DNA of 5,685 nt from Gammaproteobacteria bacterium. GTDB lineage: Bacteria; Pseudomonadota; Gammaproteobacteria; Enterobacterales; Kangiellaceae. Made by a program: the position numbers and the translations under genes. The DNA lies in the NCBI GenBank assembly GCA_002401655.1, contig NVTT01000051.1, forward strand, positions 17,388 to 23,072, given 5' to 3'. The notes under the pieces were generated by a model. That model made no database searches and had not been told where the DNA came from. It was given only the letters and a program-made list of their open reading frames with translations. Positions 5,213-5,685 of this stretch are shown here, in pieces. Every line of letters starts with the position of its first letter. The first letter of the stretch is position 1.

Positions 5213-5685
5213 ATGAGTTATCTCAATAATCTAGATTATTCAATCATACTGATTTACCTAGTTATTATCTTTTTTCTAGGGATTTATTTTACTAAAAAAG
5301 CCTCTAATTCTGTTGAAGATTTTTTTATTGGTGGACGTTCAATGCCTTGGTGGCTTTTAGGCGTTTCTATGGCCGCCACCAATTTCTCAATTGATACGCC
5401 AATTGCAGTCACAAAGTTTGTAGCCTCAGAAGGGATCGGCGGTGTATGGTTTATGTGGTCGAGCGCTATCTCGGCAATTATGGTGACCTTTTTCTTTTCT
5501 AAACTCTGGCGCCGTTCAGGCGTTATTACCGATGCTCAAATCATAGAAGAACGATATTCAGGTCAAAGCGCCAAAGCTTTACGTTTATTTAAAGGTATCT
5601 ATTTTGGCGTGATTTTTAATGTGTTTATTATGGGTTGGGTGTTTTTGTCGCTATCGAAAGTAATGGCGGGAATTACCACTATCGA
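5213..5685 (+). CDS. Partial sodium:solute symporter (SSS family), N-terminal part
   Basis: An open frame begins at the ATG at 5213 and continues to the window edge (157 complete codons). An in-frame TAA at 5201-5203 makes this the first possible ATG. The product starts MSYLNNLDYSIILIYLVIIF, with a membrane segment at about 9-27. It then has the family-typical EDFFIGGRSMPWWLLGVSMAATNFS (about 36-60), another hydrophobic segment around GVWFMWSSAISAIMVTFFF and a further one around FGVIFNVFIMGWVFL. The FxxGGRSxPWWxxGxSxxATxxS pattern is diagnostic of sodium:solute symporters, inner-membrane LeuT-fold carriers that use the sodium gradient to import sugars, amino acids, carboxylates or vitamins. 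The substrate cannot be told from this part. No Shine-Dalgarno sequence is visible, and the upstream hairpin ends 25 bases before the start. Confidence 0.9.
   Translation, partial: MSYLNNLDYSIILIYLVIIFFLGIYFTKKASNSVEDFFIGGRSMPWWLLGVSMAATNFSIDTPIAVTKFVASEGIGGVWFMWSSAISAIMVTFFFSKLWRRSGVITDAQIIEERYSGQSAKALRLFKGIYFGVIFNVFIMGWVFLSLSKVMAGITTI

Noticed and set aside
478..5685. A single operon or new multi-gene system of receptor, hydrolase, accD and symporter
   Set aside because: A strong terminator separates the receptor from the hydrolase, accD has its own promoter region, and accD is housekeeping. Same-strand order alone does not support a shared system.

Overview
The window reads as an ordinary piece of chromosome from an AT-rich (by eye, roughly 36-38% G+C), Gram-negative, aerobic heterotroph. 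It is most likely a marine gammaproteobacterium of the Alteromonadales/Colwellia type. The reasons are an outer-membrane TonB-dependent receptor of the large proteobacterial kind, a proteobacterial-style AccD with an N-terminal zinc ribbon, a sodium:solute symporter, and sigma-70-like promoters with Shine-Dalgarno sites. The genus is an inference; no rRNA or other phylogenetic marker is present.

Layout. A gene cut by the left edge runs leftward from 155. Its first 51 residues resemble the start of the amidotransferase-like domain of GlxA-type AraC regulators. A 322-base control region (156-477) separates it from a rightward TonB-dependent receptor (478-2919). This region holds a credible promoter on each strand, placed back to back, and a 17-base dyad in the receptor leader. 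A clear intrinsic terminator (2994-3031) closes the receptor gene. A membrane-anchored alpha/beta hydrolase follows (3065-4051). Next comes accD (4206-5081), with its own promoter region and a good ribosome site. After accD come two tandem, related hairpins (5096-5127 and 5154-5187) that lack U-tracts and look like a repeated palindromic element. A sodium:solute symporter starts at 5213 and runs off the right edge.

How the genes may work together. The possible regulator and the receptor form a divergent pair, so local control of receptor expression is reasonable but unproven. The hydrolase probably sits on the periplasmic side of the inner membrane and could process what the receptor imports, but the terminator between them argues against one operon. 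accD is a housekeeping fatty-acid synthesis gene. Here it lacks its common gammaproteobacterial neighbours (truA/dedA upstream, folC downstream), which suggests rearrangement, perhaps connected with the hairpin element. I see no sign of a new defence, mobile or biosynthetic system. The most unusual items are the tandem hairpins beside a displaced accD and a calcium-loop-like acidic motif in the receptor.
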